A DNA stretch of 8,151 bases, taken from an uncultured Clostridium sp. GTDB taxonomy: Bacteria > Bacillota > Clostridia > TANB77 > CAG-508. Below the pieces are notes generated by a model, which was not told the DNA's origin, searched no databases, and saw only the letters and a list, made by a program, of their open reading frames with translations. The stretch's first letter is position 1. Each line of letters opens with the position of its first letter. The translations under genes and the position numbers were made by a program. Of this stretch, positions 6,496 to 8,151 are shown one piece after another. The stretch covers positions 1-8,151 of the forward strand of contig CAMMFK010000056.1 of assembly GCA_946496115.1 (NCBI GenBank), given 5' to 3'.

Positions 6496-6810
6496 ATGAT
6501 GATAAAAAATAATGGAATATTTGAAAACTTTGGTGAAAATAGGAGGAAAGCAAAAGCACAAGAAACGATATTATGTAAATGTAAGGGAAACTATAAGCCA
6601 AGAGAAAAAGGAATAACAATGATAGCATTAATTGTTTCAATAGGGTTAATTATAGTCTTTGTAGGAACAGTTATCGCTTGTATAAAAGCAAACTGGCATG
6701 AGCAAAGAGCCTTAGATGGAGCTATAGATACAATAGATAACTATATTGATAGTACTATTGAATATAATCAAAACGATATCGAAAATAGCATAAATAGTAT
6801 TGAAGAATAA
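6496..6810 (+). CDS. Small single-pass membrane protein with a prepilin-like segment
   Basis: This 104-residue protein has a basic N-terminal part with a CKC motif (residues 27-29). EKGITMIALIVSIG (37-50) then leads into a hydrophobic segment of about 22 residues (40-61). The last 40 residues are polar and acidic. A glycine preceded by charged residues and followed by a long hydrophobic helix is the layout of a type IV prepilin cleavage site (cut after Gly39, mature product 65 residues). Position +5, normally Glu, is Ala44, as I recall for many pilin-like proteins of Clostridia (KGITLIALV type). The 39-residue leader would be long for a prepilin, so an ordinary N-in membrane anchor is equally possible. 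GAGGAG (6485-6490) supports a start at 6496 or at the adjacent ATG at 6499. No pilus assembly genes or prepilin peptidase are present nearby. Function unknown. Confidence 0.72.
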   Translation: MMIKNNGIFENFGENRRKAKAQETILCKCKGNYKPREKGITMIALIVSIGLIIVFVGTVIACIKANWHEQRALDGAIDTIDNYIDSTIEYNQNDIENSINSIEE

Positions 6811-6845
6811 AATTAAAGCATTTTTTTGTTAAAACTATATTCCTG

Positions 6846-6870
6846 AACTAAATCACCAGAATTTAGTTTT
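6846..6870 (+). terminator. Candidate weak terminator after the prepilin-like gene
   Basis: AACTAAAT (6846-6853) pairs perfectly with ATTTAGTT (6861-6868) around a 7-base loop, with a short T run at 6867-6870 followed by ATAATT. The stem has only two G-C pairs, so termination would be inefficient. An alternative 7-bp pairing of TAAAACT (6830-6836) with AGTTTTA (6865-6871) would compete with it. Confidence 0.4.
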
Positions 6871-6904
6871 ATAATTATGAAAACAAATTTTTTTCTTTAA
6901 ATAC

Positions 6905-6933
6905 TTGCCATATATGAAAAATCATGGTATAAT
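6905..6933 (+). promoter_or_regulatory. Strong sigma-A-type promoter of rpsT
   Basis: TTGCCA (6905-6910), a 17-base spacer and a perfect TATAAT (6928-6933) preceded by TG at 6925-6926 make a near-consensus extended -10 promoter. Transcription would start near 6940, giving a leader of about 36 bases. A strong promoter fits a ribosomal protein gene. I see no ribosomal-protein binding mimic in the short leader. Confidence 0.85.
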
Positions 6934-6975
6934 AACGTATGTTATAGTTTAATACACTAAAGGGAGGTGCAAAAT

Positions 6976-7347
6976 ATGCCAAATATTAAATCAGCTATAA
7001 AGAGAGTTAAAGTTGCAGAAACAAAAACAAAAAGAAATAATATGATAAAATCTGAATGTAAAACAGCAATAAAAAAATATGAAACAGCTAATAACAATGG
7101 AGATAAAGAAGCTGTAGAATTATTATCTAAAGCAAAAAGTAAAATAGATAGTGCTTGCTCTAAAGGAGTTATTTCTAAAAATGCAGCTTCGAGAAAAAAA
7201 TCAAGACTAGAAAGCAAACTAGCTGTAAAGTTAGACTCTAAAAAAGTTACAGCAAAGAAAGCTGAAACAAAGGTTGAAGCTACTGAAGAAAAAAAAGAAG
7301 CTCCTAAAAAAGCTACAACAAAAAAGACAACTAAAAAGGCAGAATAA
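6976..7347 (+). CDS. rpsT: Ribosomal protein S20 with a lysine-rich C-terminal extension
   Basis: S20 binds 16S rRNA early in assembly of the small subunit. The protein begins MPNIKSAIKRVKVAE. It has the helical Lys/Arg-rich body and the signature GVISKNAASRKKSRLESKL at residues 64-82, where the common family pattern is GVIHKNxAARxKSRL; here Ser replaces His. The usual S20 length is about 85-90 residues, but this one has 123. The extra part, from about residue 88, is a low-complexity tail of Lys, Ala, Thr and Glu ending KKTTKKAE. The ATG at 6976 is chosen because GGGAGGTG (6962-6969) is its ribosome binding site; the in-frame GTG at 6967 lies inside that site. It is monocistronic, with its own promoter and a strong terminator. 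Confidence 0.95.
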   Translation: MPNIKSAIKRVKVAETKTKRNNMIKSECKTAIKKYETANNNGDKEAVELLSKAKSKIDSACSKGVISKNAASRKKSRLESKLAVKLDSKKVTAKKAETKVEATEEKKEAPKKATTKKTTKKAE

Positions 7348-7381
7348 TTTTAGGAACACTTTACTAAAATAAATAAAAATG

Positions 7382-7406
7382 AAACACCCTATTTTCTAGG
7401 GTGTTT
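7382..7406. terminator. Bidirectional terminator between rpsT and hpf
   Basis: A perfect 10-bp stem pairs 7382-7391 with 7397-7406 (core ACACCCTA/TAGGGTGT) around the loop TTTTC. On the plus strand it runs into TTTTT at 7404-7408. On the minus strand it is followed by CATTTTTATTT. It is 34 bases after the rpsT stop and 49 bases beyond the hpf stop, so it can end both convergent transcripts. Confidence 0.9.
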
Positions 7407-7454
7407 TTATTGAATATGAAATCTAAATTCTTTCTATTAATAATAGCTTGAAAA

Positions 7455-7985
7455 TTAATCTTCTGGTTCTAGAATACCAAAATTTTTGCCATCTTTTAAT
7501 TTGTATATAACATTTACTTGATTTGTTTCAACATTTATAAATGGTAAAAACTTATTTTTAGCATCTCCTTCAAGAACTAACTTAGCATCTTCTGCAGTAA
7601 GAGGTTTAATGCTATAGTAAATAGTTTTAATTATTTCACCATCTTCTTCAGTGCTTTCAGAATTAACGCTATTATTCATTCTGATTGTTTCAACCATATT
7701 TTGCTTGTCTTTTTTAGTTTTGCTTTTTCTAATTTGTCCTTCAAGTATTTCTATATCTTTGTCAACTGAAGCATATAAATCTTTGCTAGCAGTTGCAGCT
7801 TTAAAAGTTTCACTTGCAATATTAATTCTTATTTCTGCTACTTGGTTATTTCCTTCTATTTTTAAAGTAGCAACAGCATCATAATCACTACCAAAGTATT
7901 TCTCTAATTTTCCAACTTTTTCAGTAATGTAACTTTTAATAGAATCGGTTAGTTCAAAATCCTTTCCTGTAATATTTAAATTCAT
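7455..7985 (-). CDS. hpf: Long-form ribosome hibernation promoting factor
   Basis: This 176-residue protein matches the long HPF family. Residues 1-95 form the S30AE/RaiA domain, starting MNLNITGKDFELTDSIKSYI. Its second half contains ASKDLYASVDKDIEILEGQI and the basic RKSKTKKDK, which match the conserved face that binds the 30S decoding region. A polar linker (about 96-117) leads to the C-terminal dimerisation domain (118-174), with IKTIYYSIKPLTAEDA, FINVETNQVNVIYKLKDG and ending GILEP. In other Firmicutes this domain joins two 70S ribosomes into inactive 100S dimers in stationary phase or stress. The usual LGHDFFVF stretch is replaced by EGDAKNKFLPF (139-149), a modest divergence. The ATG at 7983-7985 is chosen because AAAGGAGAA lies at 7991-7999; an in-frame ATG at 8013-8015 would read through that site and has none of its own. 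The gene is convergent with rpsT. Confidence 0.95.
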   Translation of the reverse strand: MNLNITGKDFELTDSIKSYITEKVGKLEKYFGSDYDAVATLKIEGNNQVAEIRINIASETFKAATASKDLYASVDKDIEILEGQIRKSKTKKDKQNMVETIRMNNSVNSESTEEDGEIIKTIYYSIKPLTAEDAKLVLEGDAKNKFLPFINVETNQVNVIYKLKDGKNFGILEPED

Positions 7986-8019
7986 AAAAATTCTCCTTTC
8001 TATTGAACGAGTCATAAAT

Positions 8020-8034
8020 AAATCATAATGATTT
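8020..8034. promoter_or_regulatory. Perfect 15-bp palindrome at the hpf transcription start (candidate operator)
   Basis: AAATCAT-A-ATGATTT is a perfect dyad with 7-bp arms and one central base. It lies immediately downstream of the predicted hpf -10 box, covering roughly +1 to +15. The 7-1-7 layout resembles Fur/PerR-family boxes, but the arm sequence matches their consensus only partly. The loop is too small for an RNA hairpin, so it would act as a DNA site. Confidence 0.45.
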
Positions 8035-8041
8035 CAACTAT

Positions 8042-8070
8042 ATTATATATGCAAATGCAAAATTTTTCAA
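8042..8070 (-). promoter_or_regulatory. Sigma-A-type promoter of hpf
   Basis: On the minus strand TTGAAA (8065-8070) and a perfect TATAAT (8042-8047) are separated by 17 bases. Transcription would begin near 8035, leaving a leader of about 50 bases. The spacer holds a tandem TTTGCA hexamer. Beyond this, bases 8071-8151 hold no gene or hairpin that I can support. Confidence 0.78.
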
Positions 8071-8151
8071 TAGTAATGGACAAATTTTTAGTATTGAGTA
8101 TGTGTCAAGTAAATGTAGGCAATTTTTTTATCTTTTTTTCTAATCCTTTAA

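Noticed and set aside
6541..6546. Internal AGGAGG in the prepilin-like gene as a second start site
   Set aside because: No in-frame ATG, GTG or TTG follows at a useful distance. The nearest ATG is out of frame and is followed at once by a stop; the bases simply encode Arg-Arg.
6452..6640. Minus-strand open frame over the prepilin-like gene
   Set aside because: It is a hydrophobic shadow of an AT-rich gene. The plus-strand gene has a promoter and a ribosome binding site, and this frame has neither.
6967..6975. GTG at 6967 as the rpsT start
   Set aside because: It lies inside the GGGAGGTG ribosome binding site; the ATG at 6976 gives the canonical MPNIKSA start.
6957..7217. Minus-strand open frame antisense to rpsT
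   Set aside because: It overlaps a certain ribosomal protein gene and lacks a ribosome binding site.
7651..7884. Plus-strand open frame antisense to hpf
   Set aside because: Hydrophobic shadow of the hpf coding region. No ribosome binding site or promoter.
7986..8015. ATG at 8013-8015 as the hpf start
   Set aside because: The ten extra residues would be encoded by the ribosome binding site region, and the family's N-terminus begins at MNLNITG.
8103..8108. TTGACA on the minus strand as a second hpf promoter
   Set aside because: It is a perfect -35 hexamer, but no -10-like hexamer occurs 16-18 bases downstream.

Overview
The window is strongly AT-rich and looks like chromosomal DNA of a spore-forming, low-GC Firmicute, most likely a Clostridia-type anaerobe. 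The evidence is an alpha/beta-type small acid-soluble spore protein, strong AGGAGG-type ribosome binding sites before most genes, sigma-A-like promoters with extended -10 boxes, and a long-form ribosome hibernation factor. There are no rRNA or tRNA genes, CRISPR arrays, insertion sequences or phage genes, and no stretch over 300 bases lacks a gene.

Layout. Bases 1-60 look like the 5' end of a divergent minus-strand gene that runs off the window. Bases 111-5973 are one co-directional block: gatC, a thymidylate kinase homologue, gatA, an unrecognised 571-residue protein, and gatB. The three gat genes encode the GatCAB amidotransferase, which makes Gln-tRNAGln (and often Asn-tRNAAsn) from mischarged precursors. 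The kinase and the 571-residue gene are interleaved with them, so the order is C-kinase-A-unknown-B. No terminator is visible inside the block or after gatB.

Next come three single-gene units: an alpha/beta SASP (6093-6293) with a possible forespore-type promoter and a strong terminator; a 104-residue protein with a prepilin-like segment (6496-6810) behind a good extended -10 promoter; and rpsT, ribosomal protein S20 (6976-7347), with a near-consensus promoter and a lysine/alanine-rich C-terminal extension. A GC-rich hairpin at 7382-7406 separates rpsT from the convergent hpf gene (7455-7985, minus strand) and probably terminates both. The hpf promoter (8042-8070) is followed by a perfect 15-bp palindrome at the predicted transcription start, a candidate operator.

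Most of the window is translation-related housekeeping: tRNA amidation, S20 and ribosome hibernation, plus one spore protein. The least explained parts are the 571-residue protein inside the gat operon, the prepilin-like small protein, and the two dyad-bearing control regions ahead of the SASP gene and hpf. I see no clear evidence of a new defence or mobile system.
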